64,000 nucleotides of DNA from positions 2,701,501-2,765,500 of the forward strand of contig NZ_JAHREN010000001.1 in the NCBI RefSeq assembly GCF_019084075.1. Reading direction: 5' to 3'. This stretch comes from Siccirubricoccus sp. G192 (GTDB lineage Bacteria > Pseudomonadota > Alphaproteobacteria > Acetobacterales > Acetobacteraceae). Below the pieces are notes generated by a model, which saw only the letters and a list, made by a program, of their open reading frames with translations, was not told the origin of the DNA and did no database searches. The translations under genes and the position numbers were made by a program. Below are positions 16,733-25,242 of this stretch, piece by piece (position 1 is the first letter of the stretch; each line of letters begins with the position of its first letter).

Positions 16733-17728
16733 TCACTCCGCCCGGGCGCCGGAGATCTGCACCAGTTCCTCCCAGCGCGGCCGTTCCCGCGCCGCACGGT
16801 CCATCGCCTCCTCGATGCTGGTGCCGCGAAGCCGTGCCGCCGCCTCCTGGAAGCGGGCCTGCATCGCCGGGTCCTCGGCGATCCGTTGCAGCGCCTCCGA
16901 CAGGCGCTGCACCACGGCGCGCGGCGTGGCGGCGGGGAAGGCGAAGGCGCCCCAGCTTGTCAGCCCGAATTCCGGCATGCCCAGTTCCTTGAAGGTCGGC
17001 GTCTCCGGCACCAGGGGCGAGCGTTCGGCCGAGGTGATGGCGAGCGTCCGCACCTGGCCGCCGCGCACCAGCGGCAGGTAGCTGGCCAGGCCGTCGATCG
17101 CGAAATGCGCGTCGCCCCGCAGCATGGCGGGCATCGCCTCGGCGGCGCCGCGGAAGGGCATATGCGTCACCGCCACGCCATAGCGGCGCCCGAACAACTC
17201 GCCCAGCAGATGCGCCGTGGTGCCGATGCCCGGTGTCGGGAAGACCAGCCCGCCCGGCTGCTCCCGCGCCCAGGCGATGAACTCTGCCACGGTCCGCGCC
17301 GGCACATGCGCGCTCGGCACCACCAGCACATTGGCGAGCTCCCAGGTGACGGAGGCCAGCACCAGGTCCTGCGACGCGTCGAAGGGCATCTGCCGGTAGA
17401 GGAAGCTGTTGACGACATACTGCGTCACCGTCGCGGCGCTGACCGTATAGCCATCCGCCGGTCCCTTCGCCACGCTGTCGACGCCGAGATTGCCACCGGC
17501 ACCGGGCCGGTTCTCCACCACGAAGGGCTGGCCAAGCCGGGCCCGCAGCGGCTCCGCCAGCAGCCGTGTCAGCACATCGGTGGAGCCGCCGGGCGGGTTC
17601 GGCACCACCAGCCGCACCGGCCGATCCGGCCAGGGTGTCGCGGCGGGCTGCGCCAGGGCGGTGCGCGCCGGGGCGAGGGCGGCGGCCAGCATGGCGCCGG
17701 CGAGCAGGGCGCGGCGCGGCCAGTCCAT
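16733..17728 (-). CDS. Bug/TctC-family substrate-binding protein
   Basis: 331 residues from ATG 17728. The signal MDWPRRALLAGAMLAAALAP carries an arginine pair; the mature part starts near QPAATPWPDRPVRLVVPN. Loop 1 is PPGGSTDVLTRLLAE, with VVENRPGAGGNLGVDSVAKG after it; loop 2 is PFRGAAEAMPAMLRG. The longest frame runs upstream to 17851 but the added residues are not signal-like. No enzyme gene is in the same unit apart from the DUF1232 protein, so no ligand can be suggested. Confidence 0.9.
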   Translation of the reverse strand: MDWPRRALLAGAMLAAALAPARTALAQPAATPWPDRPVRLVVPNPPGGSTDVLTRLLAEPLRARLGQPFVVENRPGAGGNLGVDSVAKGPADGYTVSAATVTQYVVNSFLYRQMPFDASQDLVLASVTWELANVLVVPSAHVPARTVAEFIAWAREQPGGLVFPTPGIGTTAHLLGELFGRRYGVAVTHMPFRGAAEAMPAMLRGDAHFAIDGLASYLPLVRGGQVRTLAITSAERSPLVPETPTFKELGMPEFGLTSWGAFAFPAATPRAVVQRLSEALQRIAEDPAMQARFQEAAARLRGTSIEEAMDRAARERPRWEELVQISGARAE

Positions 17729-17938
17729 GCGCTGCCCCAGGGGGGGCTGCCGGGCCGGCACCGGCAGGCAACAAGGAATGGCGGGGGAGCCGCATCGCAA
17801 CCTCCTGCATCGCACCGGGCTGCAAGCGCTGCCCGATGGCGAGGAGATCACGGCGCGGGGTGGCCAGGAAGCATCCTTTGCAGGACTCGCGAAAGGGGCG
17901 CCGGGGCGGTGAGTCCCGGCGCCCCCGGCTGCGCCGCG

Positions 17939-18172
17939 TCAGGAACGATGCCCGCCACCACCGCTATGGCTCTGCTGGCCGCCCTTGCGGCCGGCTTCGG
18001 CGGCCTTCTCGCGGTCGTTCGCGAAGTTGCCGGGGTTGTTCTCCTTGCCCTGGTGCTGGCCACCCATGCGGCCGGCCTCGGATGCCTTCTGACGGTCATT
18101 GGCGAAATTGCCGGGATTGCTTTTGCCGCCGCCCGAGCTGCCGCCACTACCGCCGGATTTCTGGTTCGCCAT
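17939..18172 (-). CDS. KGG-repeat (stress-induced) small protein
   Basis: 77 residues, very hydrophilic, Gly/Asn/Ser-rich. Two copies of the KGG motif occur: NPGNFANDRQKASEAGRMGG and NPGNFANDREKAAEAGRKGG. Proteins with this repeat (compare fungal con-10 and bacterial GsiB/YciG-like proteins) accumulate during stress or stationary phase and are thought to be hydrophilin-like protectants; this is family knowledge. The MANQKSGGSGG start at 18172 is preferred, with an alternative ATG two codons upstream. It is a single gene, divergent from the NTF2-like gene at 18359. Confidence 0.85.
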   Translation of the reverse strand: MANQKSGGSGGSSGGGKSNPGNFANDRQKASEAGRMGGQHQGKENNPGNFANDREKAAEAGRKGGQQSHSGGGGHRS

Positions 18173-18358
18173 GGTCATTTCTATCCGTTTCGTGTGTCGC
18201 GGAGCCCCCGCCATGAGGGCCCGGGATACGAACGCCGGGTGCCGCTGCGGTTTCCCGCCCGTTCCGCCCGCGACCGCGACATCAACGGAGGTCGCGACGC
18301 AGGCTTCGCGGCGGCCCCGCATCGGTCCTACTCTGCCGACGAGGAGAAGGAGCCGGCG

Positions 18359-18730
18359 ATGACGCGGGAGCAGATGCAGGATTTCGCCCGGGCCTGGATC
18401 GCGGCCTGGAACCGCCGCGACCTGGAGGCCGTGCTGGCGCATTTCACCGAGGAGGCCCGGTTCCGCAGCCCGAAGGCCCTGGCGCTTACCGGCAGCGCCG
18501 ATCTCCAGGGCAAGCCGGCGCTGCGCGCCTATTGGCAGGCGGCGCTCGGCAGCATCGGCGAGATCCGCTTCGTGCTCGACCGCGTGGTGGCCGATCCGGC
18601 GGCGCGGGAGATGGTGGTGCTCTATGAGGGCCATGTGGACGGCCGCCGCACCCGCGCCGCGGAGGCGATGCGCTTTGATGCGGCCGGCCGGCAGATCGAG
18701 GGCGAGGCGCTCTACGGCGCGCCGCTCTGA
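18359..18730 (+). CDS. SnoaL-like (NTF2 fold) protein
   Basis: 123 residues. MTREQMQDFARAWIAAWNRR is the first helix of the SnoaL-like fold, followed by DLEAVLAHFTEEARFRSPKA and a C-terminal sheet ending EGEALYGAPL. It may be an isomerase/hydratase-like enzyme or a binding protein. AGGAGAAGGAG is a strong ribosome site before ATG 18359. The CoA transferase gene starts 17 bp after its stop, so the two probably form an operon and this protein may act on the same metabolite. Confidence 0.82.
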   Translation: MTREQMQDFARAWIAAWNRRDLEAVLAHFTEEARFRSPKALALTGSADLQGKPALRAYWQAALGSIGEIRFVLDRVVADPAAREMVVLYEGHVDGRRTRAAEAMRFDAAGRQIEGEALYGAPL

Positions 18731-18747
18731 ACGAGGAGGATGCAAGA

Positions 18748-20160
18748 ATGGCGGACCCCACCCCCGGCGAGATCCTCACCACGCTCTGGCGCCAGGCCGG
18801 GCTCGGCGAGAGCGGGCCTGATCCTGTCGCGCTGACCGGCACGGAGCCGGCGCTGCCCTCCTCCTTCCGGGTCGGCGCCGCAGCGCAATCCACCGTCGCG
18901 GCGGCCACCGCGGCCGTGGCGGAGATCCATCGCCGCCGCAGCGGCCAGGCGCAGCAGGCGAGCGTGGACATGCGCCACGCCACCCTCGAATTCCACAGCG
19001 AGCACTATATGCGCCTGGCCGGGCAGGGGCCACGCGACCCCTGGGACAGCATCGCCGGCACTTACCGGTGCGGGGATGGGCGCTTCGTGCGGCTGCACAC
19101 CAATTTCCCGCATCATCGCGCCGGCGTGCTGCGCCTGCTCGGCTGCGAGGGCAACCGGCAGGCCGTGGCGGCGGCGCTGCAGGGCTGGACCGCCTTCGCC
19201 TTCGAGGATACCGCGGCCGAGGCCGGGATGTGCGTCTCCGCCATGCGCAGCTTCGCCGAATGGGACGCGCATCCGCAGGGCCAGGCGGTAGCCGGCCTGC
19301 CACCGCTCAGGATCGAGCGCATCGGCGAGGCGCCGCCCACGCCCTTGCCCCCGGCAGCGGCGCGGCCCTTGCAGGGGCTGCGCGTGCTGGACCTCACCCG
19401 GGTCATCGCCGGCCCGGTCTGCGGCCGGACGCTGGCCGCGCATGGCGCCGACGTGCTGCATGTCAGCGCCGCGCACCTGCCCTCCTTCGACCATCTGCTG
19501 GTGGATACCGGCCGCGGCAAGCGCAGCACGCAGCTCGACCTGCGGAGCGAGGCGGGGCGCGCCGCGCTGCGCGGCCTGGTGGCCCAAGGGGACAAATCGG
19601 CGGATGTCTTCCTGCAGGGCTACCGGCCCGGCGCCATCGCTGGCCAGGGCTTCGCGCCGGCCGAGCTGGCGGCGCTCAGGCCGGGCATCGTCTGCACCTC
19701 GCTCTCGGCCTATGGCGAGGTCGGGCCCTGGGGCGCGCGGCGCGGCTTCGACAGCCTGGTGCAGACCGCGACCGGCTTCAACCATGCCGAGGCCGAGGCG
19801 GCCGGCACCGAGGGGCCGAAGGTGCTGCCCTGCCAGGCGCTGGACCACGCCTCGGGCTATCTGCTGGCCTTCGGCACACTGGCGGCGCTGCTGCGGCGGG
19901 CGGAGGAGGGGGGAAGCTGGCTGGTCCGGGTCTCGCTGGTCGGCACCGGCATGTGGCTGCGGCGCCTCGGCCGGCTGCCCGGAGGCTTCGCCGCCACCGT
20001 GCCGGGGATCGAGGATATCGGCGACCTGCTGGAGGAAAGCGGGAGTGGCTTCGGCCAATTGACCGCCATGCGCCATTCCGGCCGGCTTTCCGCAACGCCG
20101 CCGCATTGGGCGCTGCCCTCGGTGCCGCTGGGAACGCATCCGCCCGTCTGGGCGGAATAG
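18748..20160 (+). CDS. CaiB/BaiF (family III) CoA-transferase
   Basis: 470 residues. The N-terminal 200 residues (SFRVGAAAQSTVAAATAAVA) form one half of the interlocked family III fold, and the second half begins LQGLRVLDLTRVIAGPVCGR, the canonical opening segment of these enzymes. RGFDSLVQTATGF and DHASGYLLAFG match the later conserved region. The order of the halves resembles two-domain CoA transferases annotated as acetyl-CoA acetyltransferase or L-carnitine dehydratase-like. The catalytic aspartate position appears to fall in LLVDTGRGKRSTQLDL. GAGGAGGATGCAAGA precedes ATG 18748. Confidence 0.88.
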   Translation: MADPTPGEILTTLWRQAGLGESGPDPVALTGTEPALPSSFRVGAAAQSTVAAATAAVAEIHRRRSGQAQQASVDMRHATLEFHSEHYMRLAGQGPRDPWDSIAGTYRCGDGRFVRLHTNFPHHRAGVLRLLGCEGNRQAVAAALQGWTAFAFEDTAAEAGMCVSAMRSFAEWDAHPQGQAVAGLPPLRIERIGEAPPTPLPPAAARPLQGLRVLDLTRVIAGPVCGRTLAAHGADVLHVSAAHLPSFDHLLVDTGRGKRSTQLDLRSEAGRAALRGLVAQGDKSADVFLQGYRPGAIAGQGFAPAELAALRPGIVCTSLSAYGEVGPWGARRGFDSLVQTATGFNHAEAEAAGTEGPKVLPCQALDHASGYLLAFGTLAALLRRAEEGGSWLVRVSLVGTGMWLRRLGRLPGGFAATVPGIEDIGDLLEESGSGFGQLTAMRHSGRLSATPPHWALPSVPLGTHPPVWAE

Positions 20161-20588
20161 GCGCAAGGCCCCACATCCGCCCCGGTGCTTCCGCCCGGAC
20201 GGGGCTTGCCCTGGCGCAGCACCTAGGCCGGCGCCTCCGGGCGCGGCTGGGTCAGCAGTTCCGGCAGGCGCGGTGGCGCGATCCAGGGCCGCAGCGGGGC
20301 CAGGGCTGCGGCCCGGCGGTGCGGGCAGCCTTCGCAAGAGCCGGTCCGGCCCTCCCAGGACCGTCTTTCGGTCTGGTATCTCGCGGTGGCAGGCGGGTGC
20401 GGCTGCATGGAAGGCTCCGGCGGCTGCGGGCTGCGCGGGAGGGCTGCGCCACGGCATCCTGCCCTTGCGCCGCGCGGCAGGACTGTGGGCCAGCGCACAC
20501 CACGACGGCGGGGCCCATGGCAGCCGGGGCGGCATCGCAGACCGGCATCCAGGGATGCCGGAAGCGCGCGGACTGTACCGGCCCGCCT
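20161..20588. other. 428 bp spacer containing only one candidate small ORF
   Basis: This stretch lies between the CoA transferase stop and the ankyrin stop, which face each other. The only item with any support is the 61-codon leftward frame at 20223-20408, listed separately. The remaining bases are GC-rich with no hairpin plus T-run and no recognisable promoter. Confidence 0.4.
20223..20408 (-). CDS. Possible 61-residue protein with a Cys pair
   Basis: The frame reads MQPHPPATARYQTERRSWEG, then GSCEGCPHRR and a Pro/Leu-rich tail ending RPEAPA. The CxxC followed by PHR could bind a metal, and GGAG is correctly spaced six bases before the ATG. Against it, the composition is Arg/Pro/Ala-rich as in many shadow frames of GC-rich DNA, and I do not recognise a family. 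It does not overlap another gene. Confidence 0.35.
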   Translation of the reverse strand: MQPHPPATARYQTERRSWEGRTGSCEGCPHRRAAALAPLRPWIAPPRLPELLTQPRPEAPA

Positions 20589-20906
20589 TCAACGCATCGT
20601 CTTTTCCTGGTCCACCACGATGTCGAGCCGTTCCGCCAAATGCGGGTGACCTGACACGCGGGCATGGGCGGCGGCACTCCGTCCATGCCTGTCCCGCCGT
20701 GTTGGATCGGCCCCGCATTGCAGCAGCAACTCCACTACATCCTGGTGGCCGCAGGCGGCGGCGACCATCAGCGGGGTCAGGCCATTCGGCAGGCCGGCCG
20801 AGCAGTCGTCCTTCGCGTCGCCTGCGGGCGAAAGCCGCGCACGCAGCCCCGCAATGTCCCCGGCACAGACTGCGGCAATCAGATCGGTTTCATCCTGCGT
20901 GCTCAT
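20589..20906 (-). CDS. Ankyrin-repeat protein
   Basis: 105 residues. Two to three ankyrin repeats are visible: LIAAVCAGDIAGLRARL, NGLTPLMVAAACGHQDVVEL and a final HGRSAAAHARVSGHPHLAER. Ankyrin repeats bind other proteins; the partner is unknown. ATG 20906 has an excellent ribosome site (GGCAGGAGGAATCGGCC), which fixes this start over the longer frame. It is followed on the same strand only by the small candidate frame at 20223-20408. Confidence 0.85.
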   Translation of the reverse strand: MSTQDETDLIAAVCAGDIAGLRARLSPAGDAKDDCSAGLPNGLTPLMVAAACGHQDVVELLLQCGADPTRRDRHGRSAAAHARVSGHPHLAERLDIVVDQEKTMR

Positions 20907-20992
20907 GGCCGATTCCTCCTGCCGGGGGAACGCGGCAGCGGCGGCCCAAGGTCCGAACGACAATGAAAATGTCCCGGGACAGGCCGCCGGCT

Positions 20993-21862
20993 TCAGGCCG
21001 CGCCCACCCGGCGGCGCAGCATGTCGAGCAGCATGGCGTTGAAGGCCCCCGCCGCCTCATAGGCCACCCAATGCCCGGCGCCGGGGATCACCCCGGTCCA
21101 GGCCTCCGGCTGCACCGCGCGCAGCGCCTCGAAGCGCCGCTCCAGCTCCGGCCAGGCGATGGCGTCGCGTTCCCCATAGATCAGCGCGACCGGCGCGCGC
21201 GCCTTGGCGATGGCCTCCCGCAGCGAGGCGCCATGCGCGAAGCCGCGGCTGCGGAAGCGGCCATGCTCGGTGTTCCATTCCTGCACCAGCAGCGCCAGCG
21301 CATCGATCTGCCCGGAATCGGCCAGCATCAGGGTGGCCAGGTTGTGCCGGTGCGCGGCGATCCGCGCCTCGCCCTGCTTGTCCCGCACCTTCAGCAATTC
21401 GGTGCGCGGCCGCGGCAGGCCGAGCGCGCCGGCGCCGATCAGGGTCACGCTGCGCAATCCCGGCCCCGCCTGCGCCGCCAGATGGCCCGAGATCAGCGCG
21501 CCGAAGGAGAAGCCGGCCAGGTCGTAGCGGGTGCCTTCGCCCAGCATCTCGGTGAGGCCCTGGCGCACCAGCGTGGCGATCGGCGCCGGGGTCTCGGCTG
21601 GCGGCGGCATCGCGCTCTCGCCGAGGCCCGGCAGGTCCGGGCAGACCACGCGCCGGTGCCGCGCCAGCGGCTCGATGTTGCGGATCCAGTGGCGCCAGGA
21701 GCCGGAGCCGCCATGGAACAGCACCAGCGGCTCGCCCTCGCCCCAGCTCCGCCAGACCATCAGGCCATCGCCGCAGGGCGTCTCCATCCGCCGCGCCGCG
21801 GCATCCAGTCGGGCCAGCAGGGCCTCCGGCGCTTCCAGGGTTCCGGCCATCGCCTGCTGCAT
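20993..21862 (-). CDS. Alpha/beta-fold hydrolase
   Basis: About 289 residues. The oxyanion region is LVLFHGGSGSWRHW, the nucleophile elbow LAGFSFGALISG with serine in GxSxG, the acid in YGERDAIAWPE, and the histidine in GAGHWVAYE. The C-terminal ANK-like position is normal for the fold, and the 290-residue length is typical. The sequence style is close to ring-fission-product hydrolases and other small-molecule hydrolases; no substrate can be named. An in-frame start 11 codons upstream (21895) is an alternative; neither has a well-spaced ribosome site. Confidence 0.88.
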   Translation of the reverse strand: MQQAMAGTLEAPEALLARLDAAARRMETPCGDGLMVWRSWGEGEPLVLFHGGSGSWRHWIRNIEPLARHRRVVCPDLPGLGESAMPPPAETPAPIATLVRQGLTEMLGEGTRYDLAGFSFGALISGHLAAQAGPGLRSVTLIGAGALGLPRPRTELLKVRDKQGEARIAAHRHNLATLMLADSGQIDALALLVQEWNTEHGRFRSRGFAHGASLREAIAKARAPVALIYGERDAIAWPELERRFEALRAVQPEAWTGVIPGAGHWVAYEAAGAFNAMLLDMLRRRVGAA

Positions 21863-21934
21863 CACTCCGCGGTCCCGCTTGCTGTCACGCCGCATTCTCT
21901 GCGCCGGCGGGGCGGGGCTGGCAATGGGCCGCGG

Positions 21935-23023
21935 CTACTTCCGCGGCGCGCCGCCCCGGTTGGTGAAGCGCGCATTGCCGAGGCCGGTGCCGATGGTCAG
22001 CACGCCCCAGCGCGCCACATCCTGCATCCAGGGCGTCTGGCTCAGCCCCTGCACCACCGCGTCGTTGTGCAGCACGACCACGGTGTCGTGGCCGTCGATC
22101 TCCGGCAGGGCCTCCTGGATGCGGGCGGGCAGGTTGAAGCGGCTGCTTTCCCAATTGCCGGGCAGATTCTGCGCCCCGGCCTCGATGCCGCCATCCTCCG
22201 CGATGCGGCCGGGGCAGCCGATGCCGATGAAGGGCGCCAGCCTCATGCCGCGCTTCGCCGCCTTGCGGACCAGGTCCTGCAGCATCCCCGCCAGCCGGTC
22301 GATCGCCGCTTCCCGCCCCGGCTTCTCCTCCGCATGGCGCCAGAGTTCGGCTTGCCAGAGCTCGGCGGCGCCGAGGTCCGGCGATTTCCTCAGGTTGGGC
22401 CGCACCACGCCGGCGCGGATATTGGAGCCGCCGATATCCACCGCCAGCACCCCGTCATGCCCCTGGAAGATCCAGGGCGGCGCCAGGTGCAGGCCGCCGA
22501 TCAGCCCGGCCTCGTCCGGGTCATGGCGGATCGCCACGAGTTCCACCGCGCAATCCTCGCCGCGCAGCAGCATGGCGGTGCGGCCGATCGCCAGCTCGCC
22601 GACGCGGCTGGCCCGCATGCCGCCGCCGATGACGATCCGCTCGGTATCCTGCCAGTCCTTGAGCCGCAGCAGGCGCTTCACGACCCCGGTCAGGGCCTGG
22701 GCGAATTCCTCGACCACGCCGAGCACCAGCCCGCCCACCTCGGGGCCGCCATTGGCGAGAAGCTGGTCGAGCTGGGCGCGGCTGACCTCCTCGGTCCGGG
22801 TCTTGCCGAGCGGGTCCTCATCGGTTTCCCGCAGCTTCTTCCGCCAGTCGTCCAGGATGGACTTGAAGGCGCGGCTATTGGCGCGGTCGCCGAGGAAGCC
22901 CTCCGGCGTCCGCAGCTCCGCATTATAGGCATCGACCGTCACCGCGGGCAGCGCGGCGGCGCCGTGGCCGGTGAAGGCGGGGGAGCCGGCAGGAGCGGGG
23001 GGCCGTTCGGCCTGATCCGGCAT
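21935..23023 (-). CDS. ROK-family (actin-like ATPase fold) protein
   Basis: 362 residues. The phosphate-binding loop VLAVDIGGSNIRAGVV is internal (near residue 225), and the C-terminal part has FIGIGCPGRI, VLHNDAVVQGL and GVLTIGTGLGNARF, as in ROK sugar kinases and regulators. The N-terminal 170 residues (TPEGFLGDRANSRAFKSILD) are outside the usual ROK fold and contain no helix-turn-helix that I can see, so this is a kinase-like protein of unusual layout rather than a NagC-type repressor. The substrate is unknown. It lies downstream of greB on the same strand. Confidence 0.78.
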   Translation of the reverse strand: MPDQAERPPAPAGSPAFTGHGAAALPAVTVDAYNAELRTPEGFLGDRANSRAFKSILDDWRKKLRETDEDPLGKTRTEEVSRAQLDQLLANGGPEVGGLVLGVVEEFAQALTGVVKRLLRLKDWQDTERIVIGGGMRASRVGELAIGRTAMLLRGEDCAVELVAIRHDPDEAGLIGGLHLAPPWIFQGHDGVLAVDIGGSNIRAGVVRPNLRKSPDLGAAELWQAELWRHAEEKPGREAAIDRLAGMLQDLVRKAAKRGMRLAPFIGIGCPGRIAEDGGIEAGAQNLPGNWESSRFNLPARIQEALPEIDGHDTVVVLHNDAVVQGLSQTPWMQDVARWGVLTIGTGLGNARFTNRGGAPRK

Positions 23024-23089
23024 GGGGACCTGTCTGCTGGTTGCTGCCGGGGAACGCCGCGTGCCCCGCAATGTTTCCGTGCCGTGCGA

Positions 23090-23554
23090 TCACCCTTCGG
23101 GATAGCAGATCGCCAGCACCTCCAGCGTCTCGATCCCCTGCGGCGCGCGCACCCGAACGAGGTCGCCGGTGCGGGCGCCGAGCAGGGCGCGCGCCACCGG
23201 GGACACCCAACTGATATGGCCGTGGGCCAGGTCGGTCTCGTCGATGCCGACGATGGTGACCGTCACCTCCTGGTCGTCCTCCCGGGCATAGGTGACGGTC
23301 GCGCCGAAGAACACCTGGTCGCGCCGCGCCTGCCGCCCCGGGTCCACCACCTGCACCCGCTCCAGCCGCTTGCGGAGGAAGCGGACGCGGCGGTCGATCT
23401 CGCGCAGCCGCCGCTTGCCGTACTGGTAGTCCGCGTTCTCGCTGCGGTCGCCGAGCCCGGCGGCCCAGGCGACCAGTTCCACCACCTTCGGCCGGTCCTC
23501 GGACCAGAGCCGGCGCAACTCCTCCACCAGGGCGGCATGGCCGGCGGGCGTCAT
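23090..23554 (-). CDS. greB: Transcription elongation factor GreB
   Basis: GreB rescues backtracked RNA polymerase by inserting its coiled coil into the secondary channel. The hallmark GDRSENADYQYGKRRLREID, including the acidic tip residues D and E, is intact, and the C-terminal FKBP-like domain ends with ISWVSPVARALLG. With ATG 23554 the protein has 154 residues. However, the frame continues upstream with SDEEEEGPPGLPPGTPFY, which matches the extended N termini of alphaproteobacterial GreB. No ATG, GTG or TTG is available there, but a CTG at 23620 overlaps the TGA of the upstream nucleotidase gene (CTGA), giving 176 residues. The true start is therefore uncertain. Confidence 0.92.
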   Translation of the reverse strand: MTPAGHAALVEELRRLWSEDRPKVVELVAWAAGLGDRSENADYQYGKRRLREIDRRVRFLRKRLERVQVVDPGRQARRDQVFFGATVTYAREDDQEVTVTIVGIDETDLAHGHISWVSPVARALLGARTGDLVRVRAPQGIETLEVLAICYPEG

Positions 23555-23616
23555 GTAGAAGGGGGTGCCGGGCGGCAGGCCGGGCGGGCCTTCCTCCTCC
23601 TCGTCGGACGCGCCGC

Positions 23617-25144
23617 TCAGCGCGGGACGGCGCGGATGCGCCCCTCCGGCGCCATCGCGATGGTGCCGGCGCGCGCCGCCGCATCCGCCACCACCGAGAC
23701 CAGCAGCATGGCGCCGCTGGCATCCACCAGCACCCGGGCGGATTTCAGCACGTCGTAGCCATCCTTGCCGCCCTGGAGGTAGTCGGTGGTGGCCAGCCGG
23801 TAGCGCCGGGCAGGGTCGAGCGGCTGGCCGCCGACCCTCACCTCGCGGACCCGGTTGGCCGCGGGCGCCTGCGGGTCATAGGTCATGGTCAGGCCGGAGA
23901 CCTGCGGGAAGCGGCCATCCGCCTCCTCCACCTTGCTCACGCCGTTCCGCAGCGCCGTCAGCAGGTCGGCGCCGCTGATCTCCAGCAGCATGACCACATT
24001 GCCGAAGGGCATCTCGCTGACCAGGTCGCGCCGGGTCAATTGGTGCCCGGCCGGGTATTCGCGGTTGCCGCGCAGCCCGCCGCCATTGATGAGCGCGACA
24101 TCGGCCCCGAAATGCGCCCGCAGCGCATCCGCCACCAGGTTGCCGAGCGCTGCCTCCCGGTTGCGCACCGTGCTGGTCCGGCTGTCGAGCGGCAGGGCGA
24201 GCCGGGCCAGGGGCTGCCCCAGCGCCTGGTCCAGCTGCGACTCCACCGCCGTGACCAGCGGCAGGATGGCGGGGGAGGGCGGCAGCCCGATGACCGGCAC
24301 CATACGCCAGCCGATGCTGCGGATCGCCGCCGGCTTCCCCGGCTGCCGCTCCACGGCCAGTTCCACCACGCCGAGCCAGCGGGCGTCCGACCCCGCCTTC
24401 AGCAGCAGCACGTTGCCTTCCAGCAGCGCCGCCGGGTCGTGGTCGTGGCCGCCGAGCACCAGGTCCACGCCCGGGACCCGCTGCGCCTCGCGATCGCGGG
24501 CCAAGTCCAGATGGGTCAGCGCCACCACGAGATCGGCGCCCTGCGCCCGCAGCCCCGCCGCGGCCTGGCGCAGCGCCGGCAATCTGGGGGTGAAGGTGAT
24601 GCCGGGCGCGCGGGAGACGCGGGCGGTCTCCGGCGTCAGCACGCCGACGAAGCCGATCCTGAGGCCCCCCCGCCTGCCGCATCACCGTCGCCACCGTGCC
24701 GCCGAAGGGCCGTCCATCCGGCCCCAGCACATTGGCGCCGAGCCAGGGGAAGCGCGATTCGGCGATGCGGGCCCGCGTCACCTCCGGGCCGAAATCGAAT
24801 TCATGGTTGCCCAGCACGGCGACATCGGTGCCGAGGGCATTGAAGATCCCGATCATGTGCCGCCCCTCGGTGATGGAGGAGGCGAGGGAGGGTGAGATCA
24901 GGTCGCCACCGAAGGTCGTGAAGACCGGGCCCCGCGCCGCGGCGCGCTCCCGCTCCAACAGGGTGCCGAGCTCGGCCAGGCCGCCCTGGCCGTCCTTCGG
25001 CAGGTGTTCATAGACATCATTCACATGCAGGAAGGTGAGGCGGGTCGTCTCCACCGGCACCGGCGCCACCACCGGCGCGCAGGAGGCCAGCGGGACGAGC
25101 AGCGCGGCGCGCAGCAGGAAGCGCCGGGTCAGGCCAGGCATCAT
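23617..25144 (-). pseudogene. 5'-nucleotidase/UshA-type metallophosphatase, frameshifted (probable indel error)
   Basis: One base too many in the C7 run at 24665-24671 splits the gene; with six C the frame reads through VMRQAGGLRIGFVGVLTPET and gives about 508 residues. The N terminus is a lipoprotein-type signal (LRAALLVPLASC). Metallophosphatase motifs follow: LHVNDVYE, FGGDLISPS, LGNHEFDFG and LGGHDHD; the C-terminal nucleotidase domain has INGGGLRGNREYP and DYLQGGKDGYD. UshA-type enzymes hydrolyse nucleotides or UDP-sugars in the periplasm. Because both halves are conserved right up to the run, the break is probably not biological. The 3' end overlaps the possible CTG start of greB. Confidence 0.88.
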
Positions 25145-25242
25145 GCGATCCTTCGTGGTCGAGTCGGAATGGATGGACCGGCATGGTTCCTGCCGCCGTG
25201 CCGGGGGTCAAGCCATGCGGCCAGCGGACGAGCAGGAGGCGA

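Noticed and set aside
16316..18730. Plus-strand frame of 804 codons ending in the NTF2-like protein
   Set aside because: Only the last 123 codons, preceded by a strong ribosome site, are protein-like; the rest is antisense to the DUF1232, Bug and KGG genes.
20273..23758. Plus-strand open frame of 1161 codons
   Set aside because: It runs antisense to the ankyrin, hydrolase, ROK and greB genes, is Arg/Gly/His-rich, and shows no domain; it is a shadow of GC-rich codon use.
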